Below are positions 22,401 through 34,609 of a DNA stretch of 64,000 nucleotides, one piece after another; the stretch's first letter is position 1; each line of letters opens with the position of its first letter. This stretch comes from Tetradesmus obliquus (Eukaryota; Chlorophyta; Chlorophyceae; Sphaeropleales; Scenedesmaceae). The stretch covers positions 744,001 to 808,000 of the forward strand of contig CP126198.1 in assembly GCA_030272155.1 (NCBI GenBank). Reading direction: 5' to 3'. Both the position numbers and the translations under genes were made by a program. Below the pieces are notes generated by a model, which saw nothing but the letters and a program-made list of their open reading frames with translations, did no database searches and was not told the origin of the DNA.

Positions 22401-25400
22401 AGCAGATGGTGGTGGGCCATACACTGCACACGGAGCGCGGCTGCCAGGGGAGAAGGCAGCCTGCCTCTCACCCATAAGAAAACATTGCCTGGGAGGAGTG
22501 ACACAAACAGCGCAGCGGTGCAAGCAGCATCGGAGTCTGTCCCATGCACTGCAGGCAGCTGGCAGAGCACAGCTTACTACCCAGGCACAGGCTGAGCAGC
22601 ACCAACCCGATCAACAACACCAAATTGAACGTGAGTTGCACCAGTTGTGTTATTTTGTTGATTATGATTTTGACAGCTTTTATTGGTTACGTATAGCCAT
22701 GGGGACAAATGAGTCTTTGGGGAAGGACAGTAATTACAAGTTAGGCAAGTGCTTTGCCTTGCAGAACACTGCTAGCGTGCTGAGCTGGCCGCACCTGTTG
22801 CCCACAAGCGTGACTGGCTGCGCCAGCCTGAACGAGCGCATGATGCGCAGCTGCTGCAGCGGCATGCCGGCTTGTGCTGCTGCTTCTGCGGCCTGCTTCA
22901 GCGCGTCATTGCAGTTGTTGAAGCTGTAGATGTGCTGGTAGCTGTCGCCTACAAAAATCTTGGTGCAGCGCTGCGACATGATCAGCAGCCAGCGCGAGCG
23001 GCAGAGTCAGAACAAAAACCCCTGTCTCAGCAGGTGCAGGAAGCCTGGCTAGGCTTGGACATTGAGCGATGGATAGACAAATTTCAATGCAGCAAGCGAT
23101 ACGTGACAACAAGGCGCATTGGGGGCGTTTCCAACTACACACAGCAGGTGGCTTGGCTCCTGAAGCCAGCAACGCTTGCACCATGCGCTGCACCCATAAC
23201 ACGCACAGGCACAGCACAGGTTGTCGGCCAAGGGTGATGTTCACGCACTGTCAGTCAAGCGCAGGGGCAGCGCGGGCCGACCAGCTAGCTGTATCAGTGA
23301 CGTTGGGTGCTGCAGGCTCACCTGCTGCATGCAGTCGTTGTAATCCTGCGCTTCATCCACCACAATGACACTCCAGGGCTGTAGCTTCATCCCGTGCAGC
23401 AGCTGACGGCCAGTCCTCACCACCTCCATCACAAACATCTGATAGGAAGCATAACAGCAGCATCAAGGAACAACGGCCGTGGCATTTAGATGCAACAGGT
23501 GTATTGATACGCTCAGACCTTGTGTGTACATCATGGTACAACATGTGTTGTCATGTGCTTACACAGCAAGATGAACAGCAACGTTCAAGCAGAGGCACGG
23601 GGAGGTGATCAGCCACAAGTTTAGTCACATATCTTGCGTACAGCACACACCGAGCCAGATGAACAGCGTACATGACACATTGACAGAGAGTTTGCAGTAG
23701 GTTGCTGGAAGCATGTTGGGCACACGGGGTAGCACAGCACCAGAAGGCCATGCTCACGAAGCAGCAGATGCATCAATCAGCTCACATACACTGCTTGCCC
23801 ACATTGCCATGCTGAAGTGAGGATTGCTTGCAACAGCAGCAGCATACCTTGAAGTACGCGTTGTGTGGCACTGGCAGCGACTCATCTTCTTTGTAGCCTG
23901 AAGCATTGCGGCGCACTGCCAGCTGCCTGTCTCCTGTGTAGCCTGACGCGTTCTGGCGCACTGCCAGCTGCCTGTCTCCTGTATCGCGCTGCCCTGATGC
24001 AACATGCATCATCATGTCCCAAACCTGCTGCGCGATCTCTACATATGGCGGTACAGCCTCGTCCCTGCAGCAAAACACAGATGCAGTTGCACGTATCCAG
24101 GGCAACTCGTAACATTGCAGGGGCATTTACCTTTCAGCTTGCATGCATTGACAAGCTTTGCGCAGCATATAACACCAGCAGAGCACTGACAGTGCTGAAA
24201 GGCCTGCCACCAAAGCGCTGCATGCGCCGGAGCAGCTGCAGTGTGATTGTGCGGCTCACCCTGACTTGCCCACACGCGGGAACTTGTCATTCTTCTGCCT
24301 GGCCAGCCGCACATGTTCTGGCTGCACTTGGCTATCTGCACTGGTCATGAAGATGTTGAGCACATCAGCTGTATCAACAGCATGCTGCAGCGAAGGCCCC
24401 CTGTTGCGGTTGACCCTCAGGCGGTCCCTGAAGTAGCGCGTGCCCCGCAATGCGCGCCACAGCGGGCGGTGGCCTTTGGCGCTGAAGCTGCGTTGAGGCA
24501 CAAAGACGTCCAACGATGCGGATTATCTACTATGTCATTATGTGTTACTGTTGCCTGAAAAGAAAACAGGGCTGCCGCAGCATACATATGTAGTAGCCAA
24601 TTCAGGTGCTTCCAGGTCGAAACAGAGCAGGAACATTAGTCTGCACTGCCGGGCTGCAAAGCCTTTCAAATCCAAGCAGGTCGTTGCATCTTCCTACGCG
24701 CGCTGCAGAGGCTGTTGCCAGCCGCAGGAATACTCACTCTTTGATCTTGCAGCCGCGCTTTTGTACCATCATCATCATCTCATGGGCCAGCGAGTGCGCA
24801 GTCCTGCACATGCATGCAGATGTGCAGCACGCACAACGTGACCACTGCTTCGCATACACGATGTTGATAGAACAGCGGAAGTTGCCCAGGCAACCATGCT
24901 GTCTAGTTTGTTGCAAGCACAGCAGACCTACAGGTTGCAAATCATCTGCAACTGTGGCACACCGGCACTCAACGACACCCTATTCACACCTCCGGACACG
25001 CTGCAGCTGGTGAAGATGGCTGGACAAACCAATTTCACATCCAGGCAAGCGCCTACCTGCAGGCTACGCGCTTCTTCAAACCGTCCGGCAGGTCGGCCTT
25101 CTTGCCAAACCACTCTCCGGCACCATCTGGGCCTCTCACCACGTGTGCGTTGTAAGCCGTGTACAGGATGAGGCTGCTGCTGTCTGCGCTCAGAGCCTGC
25201 GTGATCAGCTTCTTCATCACGGTGGTCTTTCCGGCACCTGCACATGCGCTGACGCTGCATGTGGCGGCAGCACAGGCAGCATAGGCAGCAAGCCACACAG
25301 CACATGCAGCCATCAGCAGACGACAGATAATAGCAATATGCGAACCAGTGTGATGCTCGTTGGTGCACTTGCAAAGACACGTGATAGAGTCAGCCAAGTC

Positions 25401-28124
25401 ATCTGTCAAACGCACAAAGACGTAGAACTTGCAGCCTGCAAAGCTGCATAAAGCGTGCATCGAACATCAGGCAAATTAGTGATGCTGCTGACTCTGCCAT
25501 GTTAGCCACTCTTGAGCTTATGCGTCGGTGCCACAGACACACTTTCTACTTCTTCTTTCTACTCACATGGCCACTTTGTTGCTGGTGAGCTGGCCGTCTG
25601 GCCCCCTGGAAGGCTGCAGGACGCTGTCTAGCACTGCCCGCTGTTGAGCAGAGACACAGCACAGCAGCAGCAAACACAGCAACAAACACAGCACAGCATT
25701 GGCCAGGAACTGTGCAGTCTGCAGCACAGCACGTGCTTAAACTGCTGCTGCACAAAATGCGGCAGATGGCTCTCAGCAGCTGTGTGCACGTTGGATACCA
25801 GATGATTTAATGTCTGCACAAAACTTGCAAGCTCAGCACCATGCACTGCCGAACAGCAAAGTGTGTGCAAGCTCAGCAAAGCACGCATGTGAATGAGCAT
25901 ACACATGCACACCGTGCTTGTGCTGCAAATTTAAGCATCAGCACATGCCTCAACAAATACAGAAGCTCTGCACTGCTTTTGCAGTCCCCGCACCTGCTCA
26001 GACGTCATGCGGCTGCGAGCAGGCAGGCCGTAGCGGTCTCTGCCGCTGCGGCTCGGCACAGCGTCATCCGCTGCCCCATCTGCCCAGCCCTGCTGCTGCA
26101 GGAAGTCTGAGGCAGCTGCATCCTGCTGCGCCTCAAACATCATCAGCTCCTGGGGGCAGATAGACATGTGAGCAGCAAAGGCAGTCACATACAGACTAGC
26201 ATGCTGCAGCAATATGTTTCCAACGGCATTGGTTCTGCTGCACACATCCCATGATTCTGAACATCCGGGCGCGCAGATAGGCAGATGAACCGTTCAGCAG
26301 ATGGTTCAACAAACAGGCATGCTGGTGGCACCCCTAGTTAACATGGCATGTTCACATGGGCAGACATGCACCTTGATGGCATTCAGCACTGCGCTCACCA
26401 AGCAGATGATGTCATGCAGCTCTGCCAAGGCTGCCCAGCCGTCCTGCAGCCGCTGCAAGCGGACAGCAGGCAGCGGCATGCAGCGCAGCAGCAGCAGCAT
26501 GGCTGCTATGAACTCGCGCATGCGGTGGCGGAAAAACTCACACCAAGCAGGATGACACTGCGGCGCTGCCTGGCTGCTGCTGCTGCCACCTGCTGCTCCT
26601 GCTGTCAGCTGTGCACTTGCAGCTGCTGCTGCCACTGCCTCCTGCACCTGGGCGCTGTCTGGCCGGCACAGCTCCAGCAAGGCCTGCACAAACAGCCGCA
26701 TGTTGCTGCCTGCTGCGCTTGCTGCCTGCTGCCCTGCAGCTGCTGCTGCTGCAGCGCCCTGTGGTGCTGCCATGTCTGCTTCCTCTGCTGCCACTGCTGT
26801 GGTTGCTGACATGAGCAGCCCGATCAGCAGGCATCCCCAACAGTTGCCAGCAGCAGGGCTGCGTTCCAACAGGGCCCTGCAGGCAGCAGCAGCGGCAGCA
26901 GCATGTAAGGCAAGGCATTGTCACTTGGCACGCGCTAGGCCACATCCTTTTAGCAGTATGCTGTGTGTTTGCACAAGGCACACTGCCCCCTTGCTGCTGC
27001 ACGATGCAGTGCGCACATGCTGCAAGGGCAGCTCACCCAGTGATGCTTGTGACAAAAGGCAGCCTGCTCAACAGCTGTTATGTTGCTGCTGTATGGTGCA
27101 GTGTGCACACCAATCCTGCAAGTGCGGCTTGCAGCTCACCCAGTGATGCTGTCCACTAGTTGAGCTTGTGGCTCCCCCAGGTGCTGCCTCAGCAGCTGCA
27201 GCCCCAGCTGCCGCCCAGTAACAGGGCACGGGCATGGCCACATGCTGCTGCTGCCGCTGCTACTACTTCTGCTGCTGCTGCTGCCCTGGGGACCAAAGTC
27301 CCCAAAGAATGTGCCAAACAGTGCAGCTGCAGTCAGGGTGTGCGGCACTGGGCGCCGCGCCTCCTGCTGCTGCAGCTGCGCAGCTGACTGCATGCCAGCC
27401 TGCTGACCCATCTGCTGCTGCTGCTGCTGTTGGTTTGATGCTGCTGCAGCTGGTATGGAGAAGGCTGGTTTGAAGAGCGGCATGTCGTGCAGTGGTAAGG
27501 TTGCATGAGGCGTCCTGCTGATGCGCTCAGCCCTGGCCCAAAAGTGCAGGCCCAGACTGGCACTGAAGCCTGCAGGAGAAACAGGCAGGCAATGCGCTGC
27601 TTCTATACCGCATGTTTTTGTTTGCAGGAAACGTGCTGCGCTGTGGTGGTTGCCCTGCTGTAGTACACACCAACTATCAGCCAGCAGCCAGACATAGAGA
27701 AATGCATTGCGTATGAGCTGAATCATATGCAGTGCATGTGACAAAGATGGTTCTGGTATCTGCTCGGGGCCTTGCAGGAGAGTTGCTCACCTGGGCAAGA
27801 GTTTGCTTGCACCACACACGAGAGGGCTGCACACCCTGCTGGCCTAAAAGGCGGCCAAGAAGGTGCAGCAAGCTCCTGCATCAACAGTAAGGATGCGTTT
27901 GCTATTGATGTGCCCTTGGTATGGTGCTTGGTGGGTTGACATCGTGCTGCATCATATGCATTGCGGCGTGCCTGGGTGAAGCTGACGTCAGTCTGTACTT
28001 GCCTGTTTGCTTGGGCTACTGCTACCAACTTGGAGACATCAGCGTCGCTCAACCGCAGCAGGATATATTCCTGTACTTCTTCAGGCAACTGGAGGAAGGG
28101 GAAGACGAGCTGGCCGCGCTGCAT
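18423..28124 (-). CDS. FBH1: F-box DNA helicase 1 (FBH1)-like UvrD-family helicase
   Basis: About 18 minus-strand exons: 28124-27791, 27569-27140, 26876-26372, 26149-25994, 25640-25567, 25254-25057, 24803-24738, 24487-24260, 24064-23848, 23438-23322, 22970-22795, 22269-22138, ~22050-21862, 21763-21390, 21123-20916, 20369-20214, 19411-19310, 19076-18423. The N-terminal F-box reads LPEEVQEYILLRLSDADVSK. SF1A motifs follow in order: Walker A AGAGKTTVMKKL, RTAHSLAHE, VPHNAYFK, Walker B VVDEAQD, VGDSYQHIYSF, SFRLAQ, STCHKYKG, AVTRAKKALVLN. An F-box with this helicase is diagnostic of FBH1, which dismantles Rad51 filaments and acts in an SCF ubiquitin ligase at stalled forks. The exons near 21390-22050 are least certain: a Gln-rich tract shifts frame and may hide a tiny intron. 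Low-complexity inserts lengthen the protein. Confidence 0.87.
19204..20068 (-). repeat. exon-edge copies in 3' introns of the FBH1-like gene
   Basis: Copies of the 3' edge of exon 20369-20214 (DWVQLADDFRPIAAGVDPN, YCLLFVV plus donor) lie at 19956-20068 and, shorter, at 19841-19882. A short copy of the 3' edge of exon 19411-19310 lies near 19204. Another, of exon 21123-20916 (DTVQRLGEERVEQ), is at 20731-20797. All are downstream of the real exon in the direction of transcription. Confidence 0.83.
19414..19470. repeat. (CAG)n trinucleotide run
   Basis: About 18 uninterrupted CAG units lie directly before the acceptor of the AVTRAKK exon. On the transcribed strand this is a CTG run that forms the pyrimidine-containing end of the intron. 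Confidence 0.95.
23885..23985 (-). repeat. in-frame 45-bp coding duplication in FBH1-like exon
   Basis: The unit TGDRQLAVR(Q/R)NASGY occurs twice in succession inside exon 24064-23848. The frame stays open, so it appears tolerated as an insertion ahead of the VPHNAYFK motif. Confidence 0.85.
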
Positions 28125-28560
28125 GCTGTCTGCTGTGCTGGACCGACAGCAGAAGTACACTTGAGAACAGACCAACCGCGGTGCCTGGAATTAAATTGAA
28201 ATAATTGCATAAAGGTTACTTTGGGAGCCTGGGCCGCAAGCAGGGCGTTGGTCCGTGGAGCTGATCAGCTGCGTTTGAACTGGGATACATTCAAACTGCC
28301 GAATACTTGCATGTTGAGGGTCATAGGCTTCGGAAACAAACACCTGTACACCAAGATGGACCACAGGTGGGCGACAGCAATGCCGCGGACACAAGAACTC
28401 GACAAGGGTTCGGCTGTGTTATGTTTTGTGTGAGGCTTGGCAACACAATGTGCGTCAGGGCAACAGTCAGTACACTACCAACCTTGTCTATCCAGTATCA
28501 AGCGTTTTCAATCTCAGCAAGACGCGACCGGGGGGTTGTGTTTGAGCTGGCAGACACAGC
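28125..28560. promoter_or_regulatory. possible shared promoter, FBH1-like and RBR genes
   Basis: The start codons of the two divergent genes are about 437 bp apart, so the interval probably holds both promoters. No clear TATA box or named site was recognised. Confidence 0.4.
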
Positions 28561-30466
28561 ATGGCTGTACCACTTCGACAGAAAGTCATGGACCTTACGA
28601 ACAGCCAAGAAGAGGACTCAGATGTTGAATTCAACTTTCATAATGTCCAGGACCCAGGCCCTGCCCAGGACGAGGCAGTGACAGCAGCAGCTGAACAGGC
28701 AGCAGCAGATGCTTTGGACCTGACAAGCAGCCAAGAAGAGCAGCATGCCCCAGCACCAGCACAGGCAGCAGCTGTTCACGTGGTCGAACTAGTTGACGAC
28801 GATTCACCCAGCAGCTAACCTGCTGCAAACCCTGCAGCAGACGCAGCAGCTGCTGCTGCTGCTGCTGAAGAGCCAGCAGTATGCCCCATCTGCTTTGACA
28901 GCATAGACGCAGCATGCCTAATAGGCAGACACAGCAGCCGCAGCTGCAGCCACAGCATCAGGCCCCGTCCTGCAAACCAGGCAGGCCCATCTGCTGGCCC
29001 CCATGTTGACCCAGCAGGCTGCATCATGCTGTCCTGCAAGCATGCGCTGCACTGCGCCTGCCTAGTGCCCTACCTGCTGTCTGACTCCTCGTTTGACCAG
29101 CAGCGCCTGCAGTACACCTGCCCTCAGTGCAAGGCAGAGCAGCACAGCAGCCCCAGCGCTAACAGCAGCAGGACCAACAGCCACCAGGCTACCAGCAGCA
29201 GCAGCAGCAGCAGCGGCTAGGTGCTGTAACTCTGGAGGATCTCAGGCAGCTCGTGGCAGCAGGCCACCTTACAGATGCAGGCGCTACAAGCACCTATAGC
29301 TGCATCGGCTGCAATGCGCTGCTCACACTCGAGGTGCAGCCACAGCAGGACAGCAACCCACGCGCAAACACAGTGACCTGCCCTATCTGCGTGACCCTGC
29401 AGTGCTGCAGCTGCGGCGTGGCGTGGAGCGATGAGCATGAGGGTGTGACGTGTGCGGCGTTCAGGGCAGCAGCAGCACCACCAGATCCAGAGAGTCAGAA
29501 GCTGCTGGCTGCTGCGCTGCCGTGCCCTGGGGCCAGCTGCCAGCAGGGGCTGCTGAAGGTGGACGGCTGCAACAAGATCATCTGCAGCCAGTGGTGAGAC
29601 ATTCGGTTCGCTGTTGTCATCAGCTATGAAGCTGCAAGTGATATTGCGATGTTGCGCAACAATGATGACGGTGAACAGCTGCAACGGGCAGCACGGCCTG
29701 TTAGTGGTGTTGTACGCTGGCGTCACATAGACATGTGGTAGCATCAGCAACCAGAGGTTGGGGTTGTTGTTCACAGAGAGTTAGCATATAGTTGTGTGAG
29801 GTCCTGCCTCAGTGCCTGGCAGTGCATGGCTATTGCAGGGGTTATCACGCGTTCCATGAGTGTTGTGTAGAGATGAGTACAGCGCATAGGCTGTGGGGTG
29901 CCCTGTTGTTCTAAGCCGCTCTCTGTCAACAGGCAGCCTCTGGCACAAGTGTTATGTCTCTGGCTGTGCCCTTGCTGCTGTCAATCCGCTGAGCTGTGCC
30001 CCTACTGTGTCTCCCATGCTCTGTGTGCAGTAAAAAGTTTGCCTGCTGGCACTGCGGCCAGAGCATCACAGGCTATGACCACTACCAGAAGCGCAACACA
30101 GCATGCTACGGCAAGCTGCATTCTTCAGACCAGCCAGTGTGGCTGCCATCAGAGGCAGCGCAGCAGCAGCGGGAGCTTCAGGATGCAGCGCGCACGCAGC
30201 AAGAAAGGGATCATGCGCAACACATGCAGCAAGCGGAGGAGCGCCGGCGAGAGCGGCAGCAGGAGATGCAGCAGATGCGGCAGCAGGCGGAGCAGCGGCG
30301 GCAGCAGCGGGAGCAGCAGCGGGAAGCAGCGCGCCGGCAGCGAGAGCAGGAACGCGAACAGAAGCGGCAGCAGGCGCAGCAGCAGGCACAGCAGCGGGCG
30401 CAGCAGCGGGAACAGAGGCGGCAGCAGCAGCAGCAGGGTGGGACGCCGAAAAGGCGAAGGGTGTAA
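28561..30466 (+). pseudogene. RBR E3 ubiquitin ligase with SUMO-binding-like motifs, reading frame broken
   Basis: Parts in order: an acidic N-terminus with VMDLTNSQEED, ALDLTSSQEE and VVELVDDD, which resemble SUMO-interaction motifs; RING1 (CPICFD, LSCKHALHC, CPQC); IBR (YSCIGCN, CPIC, CCSCGVAW); RING2 (LPCPGASC, KVDGCN, then after the 29594-30030 intron CKKFACWHCGQ); and a Gln/Arg coiled tail ending PKRRRV. The Cys of DGCN is where RBR ligases carry ubiquitin as a thioester. An in-frame TAA at 28816-28818 separates the N-terminus from RING1, and a frame change between about 29120 and 29215 separates RING1 from IBR. This could be a pseudogene, sequence errors in triplet-rich DNA, or unrecognised tiny introns. 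The intact zinc ligands argue for recent or only apparent damage. Confidence 0.72.
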
Positions 30467-31716
30467 GCGCTACAAGGAAAGGACTGAGCAGCTTGCAACT
30501 CGCAAGTTGTTTGACGCGTCCAAGCAGTGCATGTGCATATGTAGAACGTAATGTATATGTACTTTTGTAGCATCAACTGTAGTTCCGTTGCATGGTCTGC
30601 TGCACCAGCAGCTGTTGCCAGACCAATGCGGTTCCGCAGCACTCCTGCAGTATATGTAGCATACTACGCCAGCAGCAAGTTGCTTGCACACCACCCACAC
30701 ATGCAGCAGCAGCAGCAGCAGCAGCAGCTGCTTCCAAAGTTCACAACCACAAACAACCCTTGGTGGGCTGTGATGCTGAGCCGTGGTGCCGCAGCAGGCT
30801 GCTGGACAGCTTGGGTCATAGCAGTGGCTGCCAGGGTTACCTCTTGGGTGGTGCGTCACCCTTTTAAATGGTGTGTTAGGTGTGGCAGCTCTGCAGGATG
30901 AATTCAATGGTGCAGTGGACGTGATCAATACGTGATGCTTGCGTCATCTCAGACTCTGACACATCGATTGTGCCAGCGGCACAGCCTTTTGATGTTGGTG
31001 GCGCACACCAACTCTCGGGTGGGCGCGTCGCAGAAGATGTGTCCAGTCATCGTAGGCATGCAGCAAATGTGAGATGCCCTGCACATCCCCTCCATACCGT
31101 ACGCAAGCTACTATCAACGGAATGCTGAGTCAGCAGCAAGGTCTGCAGGCATGCTGTAGCAGTACCGTGGCAGCATGTGCAGAGCTCGAGTGTCCTAACA
31201 ATCCTTAAGGCACGGCACTACACATGTGGCATCAGCAGTTACTGGCGAAACAACTGGACATGCCGTCTGCTGTCTGTCCTGGGCTGGGTGGCTGCATGCT
31301 GCTGCTGTTGCAGCCAACCACCTTTTCCAAAGACCCCAAACAGCGTATGCTATTGTTTGATATGTGCGTGCACGGCAGGATCTGGATGATCTAGCTCTTG
31401 TGCGCGAGTTGGGAATTCAAGTGCCAGTGATGGTTTGACTTGCAGCAGCCCACCCTACTCGCAGCTTTGGCTTGTACCAGCCTCTCGCACAATCAAAACA
31501 CATTACGAGTATTGGTATGCTGCAAGTAATGGGCCAATGGTTGTGTTGAGAGCAAGATCTCGAGGACGTAACATTGTGACACCCTCGCCATCACAGGCAG
31601 ACCGGACGCTGCGATATTGGCCCCGCTGGCTCTGCAACAGGCTGTGCGTGAGCTTGTACGGTGCTTTAAACTCTACAGTCCGTGTACCAAGCTTGCCTCC
31701 CGCCAGACACATCAAG
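30467..31716. other. intergenic, 5' flank of PSAG
   Basis: No gene was recognised. A short CAG run occurs at 30705-30727. The PSAG promoter should lie in the right part. Confidence 0.45.
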
Positions 31717-33480
31717 ATGGCATCTGCTCTGTGCAACAAGATGTCCCTGCGCGCCCCCGCCAGGGTGGCTGCTGCCAGGCCCTCTCGCACCACTCGCCTG
31801 GTGACCAGGGCCGGCCTGGAGCCATACCTGCAGGTGCGCTCGGCCCCGACCCCTGCCACGTCGGAACGTCTCATGTAGCTCCCAGCTAGCATTTAGGAGC
31901 TTTGAATACAATGGATCAGCGTTTGGGGGCAGCTCTGGAGCAATGGGAGTCTCAGTCGCTGGATCCCGCCATGGCAGTCGATGCAGTAGGCAGGGCAAGC
32001 AGCAAGCAGGCAGATCAGCATCATCCGCAGATCCGTGCAGGTCCTTGTAGCACCAGCAGATGAACAGCATTCCAGCTATCAGCACAGGCATAAGGAACCA
32101 GGGTCAGCAGGTGTTGATCAGCTGCTGCAGGCACAGCGCAGCAGTACTGCTCCCAGGCCCCAACCGATTCCTCTTGGCGCAGCAACAACACAACAAACAC
32201 CGCAGCACGCTGCGTCGACCCTAAAATCCACAATGCTGATGACGGGGCGAATCAAGGGTTTTTCTGGGGACCATCAACCATGGGCATGCGCTGTGCACCC
32301 CTGCGCTGCTTGTTGGAGTTTGGTCACTCGCTGCTGGTGTCCTGCCTCATGAAGTTGGCTGTGGGTGCACCAGGCGACTACCATAAAGTAATTAACCATC
32401 TGCGCATGCTGCGAAAAACACTGCGCCGTTGCATGACCCGCGCAGGTGTGCAGCGGCACCGCTATCATGCTGTTGTTTCTGATTATCACGTTTCGTTCCT
32501 AACTGGTCACGCCCGCTGCACAACAATTGTTAAATGCCCGCCCGCAGGTGTGCAGCGGCACCGCCATCATGCTGGCGCTGGGCCGCTTTGCGTTCATGCC
32601 GCTGCACCGCCGCGACCTGCAGCGCTCCGCCACCGCCGCCGGCCCCAAGACCACCGGTGAGTTTGACTACTGCAGCAGGCAGCAGCGGCAGTGAGCTGAA
32701 CGTGCAGCAGCAGCAGCTGCAGGCCAGCAGCAGCAGCAGTGAGTTGAAACTACTGCAGCTGCAGCAGCGGCGGCGGCTACAGGCCAGCAGCAGTAGTTGA
32801 AGTCAGCAGTACGCCAGAAGCAGCTGTAGAGATGGCAGGCCAGCAGGCAGAGATGGGATCACGCGCGTGGAGCTTGCAGCTTGCAGCATGCAGTCGAGAA
32901 AGCAGGAACCACAGCGACTATCAGCTCTTGCACAGCAGGCGCAAAGCAGGGGAGTGAGCAGCAGTTCGCAGCTGCGACAGGACCTCCGCAGATGGCGCCT
33001 GGTTCACAAGCCGCAGCAGCAGGACATCAGCAGCAGGACAGCCTGTTGGATAGCAGCTGCTGTTGTTTGACAGTGCAACAGCAAAACAGCTAGGCTGGTA
33101 GACACGGCAACGGCCATCGGCGCATCGCTACTGCTGCTGTTGCTGCTTCTTGCCCACACTGCACACGTATCTGCACTGCCTGCTGCACCAGCTATCTGCT
33201 GCAGCCTGTTTGGCTCCGTCTACTTTGACAGCCTGCAGCACGAGGCCTCCTTCCCTGACACCTCCTGTCATGCTGCTGCTGCTGCGGACACTCTGTGTGC
33301 GCAGGCTCCACCTACTTTGACAGCCTGCAGCAGGAGGCCTCCTTCATCACCAGCACCAACGACCCCGCAGGCTTCACCCTGATCGACACCATGGCCTGGG
33401 GTGCCCTGGGCCACGCCCTGGGCTTTGCCATCCTGGCAGCCACCAGCAGCGGCGTGATCCCCGGCGTGTCTGGCCCTTGA
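31717..33480 (+). CDS. PSAG: photosystem I subunit V (PsaG), plastid-targeted precursor
   Basis: Exons 31717-31833, 32548-32656 and 33305-33480 join in phase to a 133-aa precursor ending in TGA. The first ~32 residues are a chloroplast transit peptide rich in Ala, Arg and Ser. The mature part has a first membrane helix ([13 protein letters not shown]), the loop motif [14 protein letters not shown], then [27 protein letters not shown], a close match to algal PsaG. PsaG is a two-helix thylakoid protein at the edge of photosystem I that helps bind light-harvesting antenna. A TGTAA at 33837-33841 is a plausible poly(A) signal. Short copies of the exon 2 and exon 3 starts occur in the preceding introns. 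Confidence 0.93.
32446..32475 (+). repeat. upstream copy of PSAG exon 2 5' edge
   Basis: After a CGCAG acceptor, about 27 bp match the start of exon 2 at 32548 (VCSGTAIML) with one change, then diverge. Offset is about 100 bp. Confidence 0.85.
33209..33266 (+). repeat. upstream copy of PSAG exon 3 5' edge
   Basis: It encodes [14 protein letters not shown], against [14 protein letters not shown] at the real exon 3 (33305). It diverges after about 45 bp. The acceptor AG of this copy is lost, so it is probably inert. Confidence 0.88.
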
Positions 33481-33836
33481 AATGTGTTATAACATGTGTT
33501 ATAACACAACACAGTGACATGCCTGTCCTGTGAGGTCGTGGTTTTGGCGTGTACCAACACAGCGTGGTGGTTACAAAGGCCCGGCGATGATTTGGGTTTG
33601 TACCATATTATGCGCAGTACAGTATGGTGGTGGCGGCAGGCGTGCGAGGTAGCGGGTGTGATGGTTCGCTGTCGCAGCCGCTGCTGTGCGCTGCCTGTGG
33701 TTTTGGAATCATGATCAGCTCTGGGGTTTTGCTGGCTGGGCTGGTTTTGACGGAGCTGCATGAGCTCTTGGCCCACGTGTTTCTGCCTGGTTGCTTGCTG
33801 TCAACAGGAGCAGGCAGGCGTACCAGACGGCTGTTG

Positions 33837-33841
33837 TGTAA
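33837..33841 (+). terminator. putative poly(A) signal TGTAA for PSAG
   Basis: TGTAA is the usual poly(A) signal of green algae such as Chlamydomonas. This one lies about 360 bp past the PSAG stop; the short motif makes the call tentative. Confidence 0.35.
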
Positions 33842-34574
33842 CTCTTGCTACTGTGCAATCAGTCCAAGGATCACTGGCTGAAGCAGCAGCTTGCCGCAAG
33901 TACCAACAATTGCATGCTTATAACACCCGCAGCTGTGCATCACAGCTTCAACAAAGCGAAATGGTGTGACAGGTTTGCAAAACAACGGCCAATCTCCTGC
34001 CAACAACACGAATCCGGCTGTCACTTGCGAGAAGTTAGACAGACGCATGCCGGTTTGCAGCACCGTGCAGGACGGTGTTCGCGCTCGTTTAGTGCTCCGA
34101 ACGCCTTAAGAACGCTTCCTCAATTCACTTTAACGTAAAATCATGGTCAACTGATGCGAACAATGCGCCAGTGCTGCATACATCCAGCCTGAAGCATTGC
34201 AATGCCGCACCACCACACTCGGAGCCCGAAAGTGCATCTGAACCGAAGGAGTGCCCCTTACCCAAACCATAATCGGCTGTTTACACGGTGGGTGCGCTGC
34301 CTTGCAGCTGCCAACCACATTGCCAGCTGCAGCCCCTGATATACACCGCAGTGTGTACAGTACTGCAGGCACAGCCAGGTGACACAGCAGCAACTGCTGG
34401 CATCTCATGCAAAGCTGCAGCAAACGCCTGAGACAGGATTAATGCAGCATTGACAAAGTACATTGTTGTACTTTTTACTTACTCGTGTGCCGCACATCGA
34501 TTGGTCTCTGCAGGTCACAGCTGCGTGTGCATCCCCAGCCTGCAAGTGCTGCACGCGAAGTGGCGCAGTCACAG

Positions 34575-34577
34575 ATG

Positions 34578-34609
<32 letters not shown>

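Noticed and set aside
25380-25450. Extra FBH1 exon before Walker A (LQVLRLCAF)
   Set aside because: It looks tempting, but it has no donor in the needed phase. Joining 25567 to the acceptor at 25254 gives VAIVSACAGAGKTT directly.
28816-28818. TAA recoded as an amino acid, suggested by the in-frame TAA in the RBR gene
   Set aside because: TAA ends the GST frame at the expected C-terminus and also ends the RBR tail. An apparent TAA in the FBH1-like gene disappears when a phase-matched acceptor is used (22269).
31435-31878. 147-codon frame overlapping PSAG exon 1
   Set aside because: Only the part from the ATG at 31717 matches a transit peptide and splices in phase; the upstream part has no motif and is probably 5' untranslated.
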